A model generated the notes under the pieces. That model did not search any database and had not been told where the DNA came from. It saw only the letters and a list, made by a program, of their open reading frames with translations. The position numbers and the translations under genes were made by a program. A stretch of 64,000 nt of DNA. Source: Lumnitzera littorea (taxonomy: Eukaryota > Streptophyta > Magnoliopsida > Myrtales > Combretaceae). The stretch is from contig JAMXBB010000009.1 of assembly GCA_024138015.1 (NCBI GenBank), forward strand, positions 8,470,863 through 8,534,862. The letters run 5' to 3'. Below, in pieces: positions 46,735 through 58,204 of the stretch; the first letter of the stretch is position 1; the number at the start of each line of letters is the position of its first letter.

Positions 46735-47067
46735 GTGAAGGTAACTCCTTCTTTTCCTTATGATCTTTTCCATACCATAATCTAATAAGTCTTGATTTAA
46801 AATTTGTTGCTAATCATTGGATGGCACTTCTTCAAAAACTTGGAATGGCTCCTATTGATTATAGGCAAAACTTGCCATCCAATCTACTACATAATTGATC
46901 TCATGAAGAATCACCTTTATCTACATTTCGTTCAATTGGTCAATCTTTTCCATGCAATTTAACAAAATGTTTTATATTTAAGCTTGAAAGTATCATATGC
47001 TTGAATAAAATATTTAGGAATTTTTTAATCCATTTTGATCTCAACTTTTGTAAAATTTCTTTAAATG
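46735..47067 (-). pseudogene. LINE RNase H, C-terminal part
   Basis: The minus-strand frame continues the RNase H beyond the inserted LTR: a KVEIKMD segment (Asp of the strand following the first helix), FIQAYDTF, then HEINYVVDWMASFAYNQ (family EANRVADWLAN), ending near the 3' UTR. Two stops at least. Confidence 0.75.
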
Positions 47068-47072
47068 TATAC

Positions 47073-48881
47073 TGTTAAGTCTCTTAATTTGGTTTTGATG
47101 ATAATAAAACATATGATAAGTTATCATTGATATATTTATCAAGTGTATAGATTATTTGAATTAAATAATTCTAGATATGAAGGCTTAGCTCCACTTTATT
47201 GAATATATTAGGAAAATATATTCAATTTCGTTTCACTAAAGCTGGTTAATAAAGTCTGTAGGGATTATATTTTATTAAGTGTGAATGGAATTATAGATTT
47301 TCAAAGAGATAAATCCTAGAGAGTTTGATCAATTTGTTAGATTAAATTGGATTAGATTATGTTAAAGTGGACTAAAGATTTGGAAATTATTTCTTTATTG
47401 GAGTGAAGTCGGAAATGCATGGTTAGATATATTAATCAGTATCAAGAATAAATTCTTTTTAACAAGACATTGGAATAAAGAATGTTAAAGATTGTCTCCA
47501 AGTTCAACAATTCATCGTGGTTCCTATTGCTTCAATCCACGTGTAGCATCTCATCATGTTTAGCAATTGCAAAGTGGAAGTACCTCAGATTTGAGTATTA
47601 GATAAGGTATATTAGGTTTCAAATTTAAAACAAGGATAAGGAAAAACATATGGTGCAGATTTTATAGAAATATATTTTTTAAAATTATAGTGGAGATTTT
47701 TATGGGATTAGAAGTTCAATATCAAGGTGAGATATGGATTAAGCTTGAAGAAATATCTTGAATTCAAATTCAAATAAGAAAAGATAAAAATATGGATAAT
47801 GATATGGTGTAGATTTTTTTTTTTAGATATATTTTATAGAGATATGGTGGAGATTTTCAAGGGATTTCAAATTTAAAATGAGTGGGATATATTTATTCAT
47901 GGAAAAGATAAGGTTTTTAATAGATATTTAAGCTTTATGATGAAGTTTATGAAGAGAAAATTATGGTTGAATTTTTTGGACGAATTTTTTTTTTTTAAGA
48001 TAACAGTCACAATGACATCTTTTCTTGATTTGGTGAAAGTTTATCACTGTAGCAATAAAAGCTATTATTCAAATTCATATTCAAATTCAAAATTGAAATA
48101 TAACAACCCCATGATAGATTTATTCCACTTGGTTACAAAGTGCTTAGTCAAGATAACAACAAAATGAAATATCTCAATTATTTTCTACATTAACTAGTTA
48201 TTATTCCAAGAAGCAATGCAATATAAGTCAAGTTGCTGAAGAAGTAAGTGAAATACACTCAGTACAAATTTGAATTTCAAAAATTCTCTCCATATAGACT
48301 GTCAAAAACTATGTTTGAAACTTCGTTAGAAATTGAGCGAAAACAATTTTGTTATTTCATTGTTATTGCATTTGTGTGAATGTTGTAAAGAACCATTTGA
48401 TTGTATTGTCTCATTATTTTTGTAAACATTATTGACATTGTATTCGAGTGTGTATGAGGTTAGGAGGTTCTTTGAGTCTTGTGTTTAGCTTAGGAAGAGC
48501 TAGCCAGATAGGATGGAGAAGCAACTGGATATTCTTGTAATCTCTTATTGATTTTTGTTTAGTGAAAAAATTGGACTAGTAGAATGATACCGGTGAGGAA
48601 GACTGGATCCCCAACGGTGGAGTTAGAAAAGAGCAGTAAGCAAAAGGCTGAAATTATATAAATCGATCGCCTGATCTTTTTTCTCTCTATTCTATTTAGT
48701 TTCTAACTTTTATTACTTGTGTTGTGTTTAAAGTTAGATAATCAATTTTCAACTACTTGTTATGCCATTTAAGTTATTAAGAGGGGAGTTGTTTTAAAAA
48801 TTGAAAAAGTTTTATTTTTGCAAAAGATATTAAGAGGATATTAATTCACATCCTCTCTTAATATCTTATAAGAGACTTACA
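47073..48881 (+). repeat. Solo Sirevirus-like LTR in LINE RNase H
   Basis: Ends TGTTAAGTCTCTTA and TAAGAGACTTACA form an inverted pair. Flanks TATAC (47068-47072) and TATAT (48882-48886) fit a target duplication with one change. The interior has GTTTTGATGATAATAAAACA near the start and a GATATTAAGAGGAT...ATCCTCTCTTAATATC hairpin near the end, both known from plant Sirevirus (copia) LTRs. 1809 bp, no coding domain; the 76-codon open stretch at 47937 is low-complexity. Confidence 0.75.
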
Positions 48882-48886
48882 TATAT

Positions 48887-50345
48887 TGATATGCCCCAAT
48901 AGATAGCCCATATTTTAGTATCTATCATGTCTTTTTTGCCTAATTTGCACGTAAATCCCAAAAGTGATGCTCTTGTAGAGTCCTCAATCACTCCACATGC
49001 ATAAGACTATTCTGTAGCAATATTCACATATCCATCTGTATTTACTTTTACCCAATGCAATTTGGGTGTAGACCATCTTAACTGAATGACTTCTAACTCA
49101 TATAATTTTTGTTCTCATTTTAGCTAAGCCTAATGTCCATGGCTAAGCTTCCTTATTTGGTCATGACTATACCAATTTATTGGCTCTGGATTAATTAGAG
49201 CTTGATTTCTTTGAAACCATAATACCTAAAGCATGAACCCAAACATGAAAGCTTTAGGAGGATGTGTTAGGACCAATTCTTTCTTTTTTATATGACAATT
49301 AACCCTAATCCAATCAAGGATGTTACCTTGCATGCTCTGATCCTCTATATTTGTATTTTGCCATAATTGGCCAATAGAATGAATTTTTTCACGCATATGA
49401 AAAGTGTGCTTTACATCTTCTTCTTTTTCTCCATGTCTTTGGTAGGTGGCATCTAATTTTATCTACCACTTCCTTAGATTTACAACGGTAGGTAAACTGT
49501 CATGTTAAATTCTCCACAATAGTAGTTTAATTTTTGGTGGAAATGGAGAATGCCAAATCTAAGCCCAATTTGTCTCATCTATCTCTTGCTTTTCTTCAAG
49601 ATGCTTATAGATATCTAAAAGCTTAATTGAGTACATGGAGTCTAAAGGTATTCCTTTCACATTAGCTCCATTCCTTGAGTTTGTAGGACCTAATATTTTA
49701 ACAATAAGATGAGACATTTAAAAGCCCAATTTGTTATTATCCCATTCATAGGGAGATAGAAGGCAATTGGCTATAGTTAATGCTAACAAATTTCTATTCA
49801 AAGGGTTTTGAATTCTATGTCGCATAGTGAAATCTCCTACCCACTTCTCATTCTAGAAACTTACAGTTGTACCATTCCTTAGAACAACCACCCCATTTTT
49901 TTTTTTTTTGAACCAATCACTTTTTTCACATAATTCTTCAACTGTACGTGAAGCATTCTGCATCTTAGGTATAGGTCGATTCTCCCTAATCTTTTGGTGT
50001 TTAGCTTTTGATAAGTTTTGCCTAAGCTACATGTTTTGTTTTGAATTCCCAATAACTTTTGTGAGAAAATGCCCCATTTCTCTTGAATAAATTAGGAGGG
50101 CCTAATCCACCCAATTATTTTCCTCGTAATCCTTGACCACTTTATCTAATGAATTTTCTTTGTGTCATTTGCACCATTCCATAGAAAATCTTGAGATGTT
50201 TGCTCTAATTTATGTAAAATCTTTTGTGGTAATTTAGCTACTTATATATAGTATGTAGGCAAAGTTTCTAAGATAGATTTGATTAAAACAATTCTGCCAC
50301 ACATCCAATTTAGTGAGTTGCAAGTTTGGGAACAATTTTGTATTA
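48887..50345 (-). pseudogene. LINE reverse transcriptase end, zf-RVT and RNase H start
   Basis: Minus strand. 50345-50150: reverse transcriptase end, WMCGRIVLIKSILETLPTYY, VAKLPQKILHKLEQTSQDFLW. 50100-49620: linker. 49560-49465: zinc-binding motif region WIWHSPFPPKIKLLLWR and HDSLPTVVNLRK. 49300-49180: a WFQRNQALINPEPINW segment. 49075-48890: RNase H start with HWVKVNTDGYV (catalytic-type Asp kept) and ACGVIEDS. Frameshifts are common. These domains copied the LINE RNA at the target site and degraded it. The copy is inactive. Confidence 0.8.
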
Positions 50346-52271
50346 AGGGGATTACCCTAGAATTAAATGATAGAATTCTACATAAAATTATGACCTAAAA
50401 CAAATAGTTTATAGTTTTTGGACAACTGCTTCAAGATTTGTTTACTTGTAAATTTATTTAGAACACAGAAGAATTCCTTCTAAATAAATTTATAGGTGGC
50501 TTGTCGTATGAACAAATTGTTGGGTTAAGTCACAATAGAGTTAAGGTTGGTATGTTCTAGTGGCATGAATACTGGGATGAATTGGATTTGGTTTCAAAGA
50601 GGAAATTTATAAAGATTGAAAAGTAGAAAAGTAAGTCGTTACAAGGAAGAAATTTATAAAGGTCTATGCTCCATTGGAGATCTAAAAGCTCCTGAAAAAC
50701 AAGGATTTACATGCATCATGTTTAGGGAATCTTGGCTAGATAATAGGAAATTCTTTAGAAACATCGTGCACCGAGCATACTCAAAACTAGAAAAGCCCAG
50801 TGAATTGAATTGGAATCTGTTAGTGTTAATTCAAAAGAATTTAGGCGTAATCATTTAATTCAATTCCACCTAATGGGTCTTTATTTATACCATTTACGGA
50901 ATTGTGATAAAAATCCCGGTAAACTTATAAATGAAAAGGAAGGGGAAAAACGATACCAAGGGTAGATGATGGTAAAAAGTTAATCTTTAAAAGATATATG
51001 TCCAAATTAAATAGGGTTTTATAAATTGTGTTACGAACTTATAGTTTTCCGGATTTGTGGATTCTTTTTAATCATCTTGTTTTTCTTTAACATCTATTGA
51101 AATTTGATTGATGGATCTTCCTGGAAAGCTTGCAACATTCTAGGGAAGTAAGATAGGGTGATATAATTTCCTCCTGCTTACTCAATTTAGCTATGGAGAT
51201 TTTAAGAAGATAAACGAAAAGCATTTTAAAACCCATTAAACTATGAGGAATGCTTCAAAATTCTTGCAAATGTCTTTTGCAAATGATATTGTTAAGCGGG
51301 AAGATAATTATTTGGGGAATGGTCAGCATTTAATAAGCCGATCTAAATCGTCAATTTTTTTTTTTCCCTCCATAGAATGAATGAATCTGGAATACAAATT
51401 CTATATTATGAATATTGAAGAGTCCAATTTATTTAGCAATACTTGGTTTCTTTGTGATGAAAGAATTAAAACCAATGACTAGAGACTTTGGATTGTTAGA
51501 AATATTTTGTATGTAGTTACAAAGAGAAAAGAACTCCTAAAAACACTAGGATGATATTCTCTCGCAATTCCTATGTATTTGGCATATTGCATTTGTATAT
51601 GAGTGTCGAGCCCTAATTTGGTCTTTTTTTCTTAATTTAACTTATACTGAATCCAATCCACTTAATACATATTACTCGACTTTAAAATTAAAAAAAAAAA
51701 AAAGACAATTTATTATTTAGATTTTATTTTTTTTGAAAATTGAAGTTCTCACCAAAGTAAGTTGGAAAATGGAGAAATTAAAACTAATTGAGCAGATTAA
51801 TCCTAATTTCAGTAACTAGTATGCGAATTTTTCAGAAAATAATTTAGAAAACAACAACTAGAAAAAACATGGGTCTAAGGCTAACCTAATAAAATCCTAA
51901 AGGTCACCAAATTTGGCTTTTTCCAAGAATTAATTAAGAAACCTAATTTTAATATTTCATTCATTATTTGACAAAAGACATGCAAAGATGAAAATGATTT
52001 TTTTTGTATCATTTTCCAATTTTTTATGATTTTTTTTATCAAAAAATAAATTTTTATTTTTTTGTACATTGCCTAACAAGTGCTATGTGTTTGTTAGCCA
52101 AAATCAGACCACCATAGTTCTTTTTTTTTTTAAATAAAAATTTATTATGTTAACCAAATTTTATTTAAGAAAAATCGCCATACTGTTATTAGCCAATCTA
52201 TTTTTATTTTAGAAAAATTCTAAAAAGCCTAAGTTTTATTGCTCATTTTTGAAAAACCTATGGCACAATGT
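50346..52271. other. Intergenic AT-rich DNA
   Basis: No supported gene. An 80-codon plus-strand open frame at 50616-50858 is lysine/arginine-rich at the start and matches nothing I know. The rest is AT-rich with A and T runs. Confidence 0.5.
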
Positions 52272-52437
52272 TAGGAGTGAGTGGGTAACCCCATCGTATA
52301 CGGTAACCACTCGGACTATGCTTCACCAGGTGGGGTTTGGATAGGTAACTAATGTTATAAGGTAAGTTTCAGATAGTAATTTTTCAAAACCTATTTTAAG
52401 GCTAGCAATTTGTATTATCATGTCGTGTCCCGTTTTT

Positions 52438-52481
52438 GTATCTAAATGGATTCATGTTTGTATCTAAATGGATTCATGTTT
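52438..52481. repeat. 22-bp perfect tandem duplication
   Basis: GTATCTAAATGGATTCATGTTT occurs twice head to tail (the 22-bp unit is given here in short form as GTATCTAAATGG...). It lies in the left subterminal region of the hAT element. Confidence 0.9.
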
Positions 52482-52508
52482 GAAAAATCTCAACCTATAG
52501 CATAACCA

Positions 52509-52774
52509 ATTCAGTAATCGTATATAAAAACCTAAATGCATGATCTATCCTGTCTAGTGTTTAGATTGAACTAGTTTATCTCTTATCATAGTTGTATGTA
52601 TTTATTAAAATTTATTAATTGTATATAATGTATATTTATTAATTCATTAATCGTATATAAAAACTTAAACACATGATGTACGGTATCTAGTATTCGGATT
52701 GGACTCATTTATCCCTTATCATAGTTGTATGTATTTATTAAAATTTATTAATTGTATATAATATATACTTATTA
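52509..52774. repeat. 133-bp tandem repeat, two units
   Basis: Units at 52509-52641 and 52642-52774 start ATTCAGTAATCG and ATTCATTAATCG. The second half of each unit (CTTATCATAGTTGTATG...) is nearly identical, while the first half has diverged more. Inside the hAT element left arm. Confidence 0.85.
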
Positions 52775-53284
52775 AAAATTACTAATTGGACAATTTGATG
52801 ATTTACTATTTTCTTTGTGCTCATTAGAGCAATAAATAATATAAAGACATGATATCTAAATTGGACTCTAAAATTGGACTATGCAAGTATCTAAATTGGA
52901 CTCTAAAGTATTACATCTACATTGGCTAAAAGCATGAAATGACATACAAGTCACTTAAAAATTGATGCTTGCTAATCACAATCATGCTTAAGTCCAACCA
53001 CATGTCTACACAAATGAGGCTTGTATTTCAATTATTTATGGAGTCGCAATCAACATCTAAGCCCCACTAAAAAAAAAAAACTATTATCACTAAATTAATT
53101 GGAACCGTAGCTTGAAGGAAGCTTGCTATCAGTGTTCATTTCTAAATTCATAATGGTCTTTGTTAAATCTCTAAGAGAAACTTTCAAAGAATCTGCACAT
53201 AAAAAAGAATCATATGAATAATATAAATTATGTTGAAAATTTGCAAAGAACATATTAGTTTACTACCTTCTACTATATAGAGCC

Positions 53285-55190
53285 AATCCTTTGCATATAA
53301 AAGAGCTTCTATAGTTTCTAGCCTTAATGAGCTAAGATGTTGATGAAGGATTTAACCTCTAGTACTAAATGCTGATTTTGAAGCTACTGGAAAATCAATA
53401 TGCTTAAGAGATCACGTGCTCTTCTTGCAACTTGAGGATATCAGAATTGATTGGTTTTCCAATCGCTTTACACATCCAATTCGACCATCGTATACTGCTT
53501 CTCATCGAAATATAACTTTAATTCAGATTTGGTAGAACTCTTAAGGATTTGCATGTTTTTAAAAGATTGGAATTGCTATACAAGATAGAAAATTGTAAGT
53601 ATCATATGAAATAAAATTAACTTTAAAAGCGTAGAAACAATTATACAATCATAAAAAATAAAGTTACTTATAACTTATCACCTCGTTCATCATCCATACA
53701 TTCTTTGCCTTTTAATTTACTGGTACTCACATTTTGACATGAAGTTGCACCATCTTTCTTTGCATCCTCATTGAAGAGAGAGAATAATGCTCTTTTAACT
53801 TTCATAAACTCATTTAAGTTATCTTCATAAATTCTCTGATAACTTTACTCAACAAAATCAAGTTTATATTGTGAGTCTAATGTGATGGAAATTGCCAAAA
53901 TCAAACTGAACTAATGCTAATACTTTTCAAATTTCAAAAACATCCTAATTGTCATGTCCCTCAAATACGCTTCACTTCCACTTACATTATTTTTCGGTGC
54001 TTTATATGCCCTAAAAACTAAGGGAAAGTACAAGTTAGTAGTATGATACTTTGTTTCAAAAAATTGGTGAGTAATATCTTAGAAATATCTCAAAGACTTG
54101 TTCATTTTCTCAATCTTGTCTCATTCTTTTAGAGAAGGACAATGCTTATAATTCGATCACTTAACTCCAAGTGGCAAAACGTACTTTGATAATTAATTGC
54201 ATTCTCAAGCATAAAATATGTAGAGTTCCATCAAGTTGAAATATCTTGTTTCAAACCCTTATCTTTAGATAAGGCTAACAAACTTACACATTCATTAAAC
54301 TTTATCTTTTTTGTTCAAGGCCCTTTCACATACTTTATGTTTTCTCTTGCCATATCTACATCACCATCAATCTCCTTTAAACCTTCTTAAGCAATTAAAT
54401 TGAGAATATGTACACAACATTTAACATGAAACTAAAAACCTAAAGCCAATAGTCCACATTGTATATTTAATTGTATCTTTAATAAACTCACAAAAAGATC
54501 ATTAGTTGAAGCATGATCCAAAATCACTTAAATTACTTCACTTTCTATACCTTAGTCAATAAGCAAAGTTATTGCTCTTTTAGTCAATGTAACACCTATA
54601 TGTGGAGGTGGCATATGTGTAAAGCTCAAAATCCTCTTTTGCAAGACCTAATTTTTATCAATAAAATGTGCAGTTACAGACATATATCCATTGGTAGCTA
54701 TTGATGTCCACAAATAAGATGTCAAGCAAATTTTATCAAGATATTCCAAGAGCACATCCTTAACTCTAGTTCTTTCCCTCTTAAAAATTCTCATCAAATT
54801 AGCATTACAAGCATTCTTAAATATGTGCACAATATTTTTATTTAAATATTCAAACAATGTTCTTATTCCACTATACTCTATAAATGAAAGAGGTAGTTCA
54901 TGCTTAACAACTAAAGCAACTAATAACTCATGAAATTTGTCATGATTAAACTTCATACTAAGTTTTATATCCATAGACAATAATATTTGACCAACATACC
55001 AAATATTATGTTTACGAAATTTTTTTTTTCACATGCCTCTTTAAATTCTCTATTTCAAACTTATTATCACGTTTTATCTTAGTCTTACATGAATTACATG
55101 TAGCTTTTGTAACCATTGATCCATTTGATTATTTCTCAAAAGTATAAGTAAAAAAATCTCATACGTGAGAATTAAGTTTCCTTGTCATTT
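53285..55190 (-). pseudogene. hAT (RICESLEEPER-like) transposase remnant
   Basis: Minus strand, order as in the family. 55190-55020: BED zinc finger (C-x2-C in CNSCKTK, then LKRHVKK). 54980-54650: KFHELLVALVVKHELPLSFIEY, a DVLLEYLDKI helix, then YLWTSIATNGYMSVTAHFID; the Asp that precedes WTS in the family is Tyr here, so the first catalytic Asp is lost. 53960-53740: the DUF4413-type region (FSLILAISITLDSQYKLDFVE). 53400-53285: hATC dimerisation domain (ASKSAFSTRG, LSSLRLETIEALLYAKDWL). Stops and frameshifts interrupt it, and the longest open piece is 110 codons. The protein would excise and reinsert the element. Confidence 0.85.
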
Positions 55191-57462
55191 AGAAAGAGTA
55201 GTTGATGCTAAAGCTTATACTTCAACAACATCATCATCTTCGTCTACTCCTAGTACCTCCATCTAATCAAAGTTGAATGGATCTTCTATAGATGAGTCTA
55301 TTTGTTATGTCAAACAAAATTTTTATGTTTAGTAAAATTAGTAAAACTCAAATATATTGGTTTGTGTGTGTGTGTGTGTGCAAATTCTATCATGTGTCAA
55401 TAATGCATCACTCTAGACTGGGATTTTCTTTTCTACAGTAATCACAATTTTGCTCATTTCTCTTATCAACACTTTTTTTTTTCAATAGTACATGTTTAAT
55501 CAAGACCAAAAAGAAATGGAGGATTCAACAAAAGTGGGTAGTAGGAATAAATTTCTATAATTAGAATGTCATCATTCCTTTTTTGATGCATGATGTGGAG
55601 ATTCAAAAGCCAGGCAATTAGGATGTAAACATATATATCTCAGGTTATTAGGATTTTTTTAGTTGCTGCTTTTATATTATTGGAAAAGCACTGTATTGTG
55701 TAAGGACATACGCATATGTAATGCTGTAGCAAAATACAAATAGTTAATCACAAATTGAACTAGTAAGATGAGAGACTACTTCCATAAGCTATGATATGTT
55801 TGGAATTAAACCAATTATTATATGGAAGTATTACAAAGGTGCTCCAAAATTTGGGTGATATTTGGTTTCAATATGTTGATCTGTCTTATACTTAAGTTTT
55901 ACTAGTGATCACATCTGTGACAATGAGCATTACTGTTCCTTGAATAGGGTGGATGTGATGAGGAAATAAGCCTTTATTTATGTGGAGGGAGTAGGGATAA
56001 AGAGATTATTGATCAACTTCAAGGAAAAGATACTGGACTTCGACAAAATCCGAGGCTCTAATGGCCATTGCACTATATGAAATGACTAGCTGAGAGGGTT
56101 TATTGTCTCCAATAAGATCCAAGTAGCTTTTTCTCCAATGCATGCTACAATTTTCTTTTCTCGTATTACATTTTTTTTTTTTTTTGGGTTTTATGTAGAA
56201 GTGAACTTAGGTGATAGAAAAAAAAAAAACTTTATAACTAATTCATCTAAATGGTTTGATCGTTGACCCGAAAACTCCAAGATGAAAAGGATTCCATTTC
56301 ATTATAAGTACAACCTTAACATTATTTAATATCAACACCTTTTTAAACAACTTGCTCAACATCATCTATTTTCACTCAAACTAATTTTGATAGGAATAAG
56401 GATTATGGAACATGTGTAATGCACTTTTATGCCCCAAGCAAGAGAATGATGCCCATAAGGCCCAAGTTATACAGGGGAAATAGCCATTAAAAGCCACAAA
56501 TTTAGATAAATCTAGCAACTACTAGAATTTTTAGCAATTATGTTACATAGAGAATTCAAATCATAAGAAGTAAAGAAGTCCTTCTATTTGCTTTCCTAAG
56601 TAGAATGATAAAGTGAAGAGATTTAAATCCATTAGAAATTTAAAAAGATAAAGTTAAGAACAAACTAGGTAAAGATCAACGACTGAAGAGGGTTCGACGA
56701 TTCATGGTTCCAAGAGCAAGCTGAACAAAGTATACAATTGTCATTCACTTATTCGTCATTGAGCGTAGTTGCTCGTTGCCGTTGGAGAAGAAGATGCGGC
56801 TTGGAGTGGGTAGGAAGAAAAGTAAAAAAAAAATCATCTCATTAAAATAAAACAAACTCATCTTTTTAGAAACCTTAAACTAAATGCTTGTTAGTCCCTT
56901 TTCTTCCATCTTTATTCTTTTGTCTTTACTCCATTGTCATTTTCTTTCTATTCCTTCCTTATTTGCTAAATCCATCATTTAGTAAAGTTCAAAATAAGGA
57001 AATACGAGTTTTTAGTTTCTACTTTTAGTGCCACCTATAAGCCACAAGGTATGCCCATTACTTATTTTCTATAATCGAATAGTTTTTTTTTTCCCTTTAT
57101 ATTTTGAAATTTGATTTTCTAATACATGTATCTTGTAGAAAAAGAATATCTTAATTTGAAAGACCGGTTAAATTGAGCAATTGCTTTTGAAAAGAAAAAA
57201 AAGACTAGGTTTGTTTTATGTTTTTTTTTTTAAAAGCCATATCTAAATTTATGAAAGGGAAAAAAAATCTATAGGTTTTACAAGGTACCTTGTACCTTAT
57301 ACTTTGTATAATTTATAAGATATAAGATATAGAGTGGTTTTAAGATATCATAAGGTGGGGTATAGGTAGCAAAGTTTTGGAATCTGTAATGATAAGGTAA
57401 AATAGCATAGGGTACGGGTAGGACCCTTTGAACCCTACTTACCTTATATTTGCTTACTCTTA
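55191..57462. other. Right arm of hAT element, non-coding
   Basis: Upstream side of the transposase on the minus strand. It holds a TG microsatellite (about 55363-55380), long T and A runs (56168-56186, 56219-56230) and a GGTACCTTGTACC-rich subterminal block from 57280. No coding region is supported. Confidence 0.55.
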
Positions 57463-57470
57463 TACGATGT

Positions 57471-58062
57471 AGCTTTGAAAATAACCAAATGAAATGAGAT
57501 TTTATTATTCATGAAAAATGATTTTGTAAGTGACAAATAGTTTTGATAAACCTTCCGACTAGCCTTTAAATAAGCTTTTGACTAGCCTCTAATTTAGCTT
57601 CTGACTTACTTTTTGATTCACATGTTGAGAAAAACCTTCCTTTTTTTTTTCTTTGGAAAACCCAACATTTTTTCTTATGACTTGAACACTTCTTAATTTT
57701 TCTATTTTTGTTTTAAAAAGTCTAACTTATCCTTAATCATCCCAGAGTGGTAGTTAAACTATAGTACTCAAAATATATACAATGGTACCCATTCCTAAAA
57801 GTTATATGAAAAATGCAATAACATCTAAAGAATACATAATTTCTAAAAAATGAATTTCATATTTTGAAAGAACCTAAAGTTACTAAAGATGAAAAAATTT
57901 ATTAAAAACATATAAATTCTTTTCTTACTTTCTTTTTTTTTTTTAAATGAACATGATTAAACTAAGATAAACATTTTTTATTGATCTTTTTTATTTTTTG
58001 TAATATTTATAATCTTTTTTTTCTTTTTATTAATTTTGATAGAAAAAAATAAAATAAAATTA
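57471..58062. other. AT-rich spacer between two hAT copies
   Basis: Contains short repeats of the type TTTTGATAAACC and GACTAGCCTTTAA/GACTAGCCTCTAA (57555-57600) and A/T runs. No gene seen. Confidence 0.5.
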
Positions 58063-58204
58063 GCCACAACTAGAGGTGAGCTAGTAACCCTATCATATAG
58101 GGTACCACTTAGACCCTACTCAACCAGGTAATTTTTAGATAGGTAATTAAGGTCATATAATAGGCTCCGAATAGTAATCTCTTGGAACCTGTACCCATAT
58201 GATA

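Larger units (their letters stand above)
46494..50345 (-). mobile_element. 5'-truncated L1-type LINE, interrupted by a solo LTR
   Basis: Minus strand from 50345 to a T-rich tract at 46494-46507 (the poly-A tail on the minus strand). It keeps only the 3' part of the plant LINE second ORF: end of reverse transcriptase, zf-RVT region and RNase H. Upstream reverse transcriptase and endonuclease are missing, the usual 5' truncation of LINE copies. 47073-48881 is an inserted LTR. I found no sure target duplication. Confidence 0.8.
52272..57462 (-). mobile_element. hAT transposon with degenerate transposase
   Basis: Starts TAGGAGTGAG and ends CTTACTCTTA, inverted ends agreeing at 8 of 10 bases. It is flanked by CACAATGT (52264-52271) and TACGATGT (57463-57470), an 8-bp duplication with two changes, the length known for hAT. 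Subterminal blocks (52280-52400 and 57280-57455) are homologous to those of the element at 58071-61172. The minus-strand transposase remnant lies at 53285-55190. At 5.2 kb it has the size of an autonomous hAT, perhaps enlarged by small insertions. Confidence 0.75.

Noticed and set aside
47937..48167. 76-codon plus-strand open frame
   Set aside because: Low-complexity frame inside the Sirevirus-like LTR.
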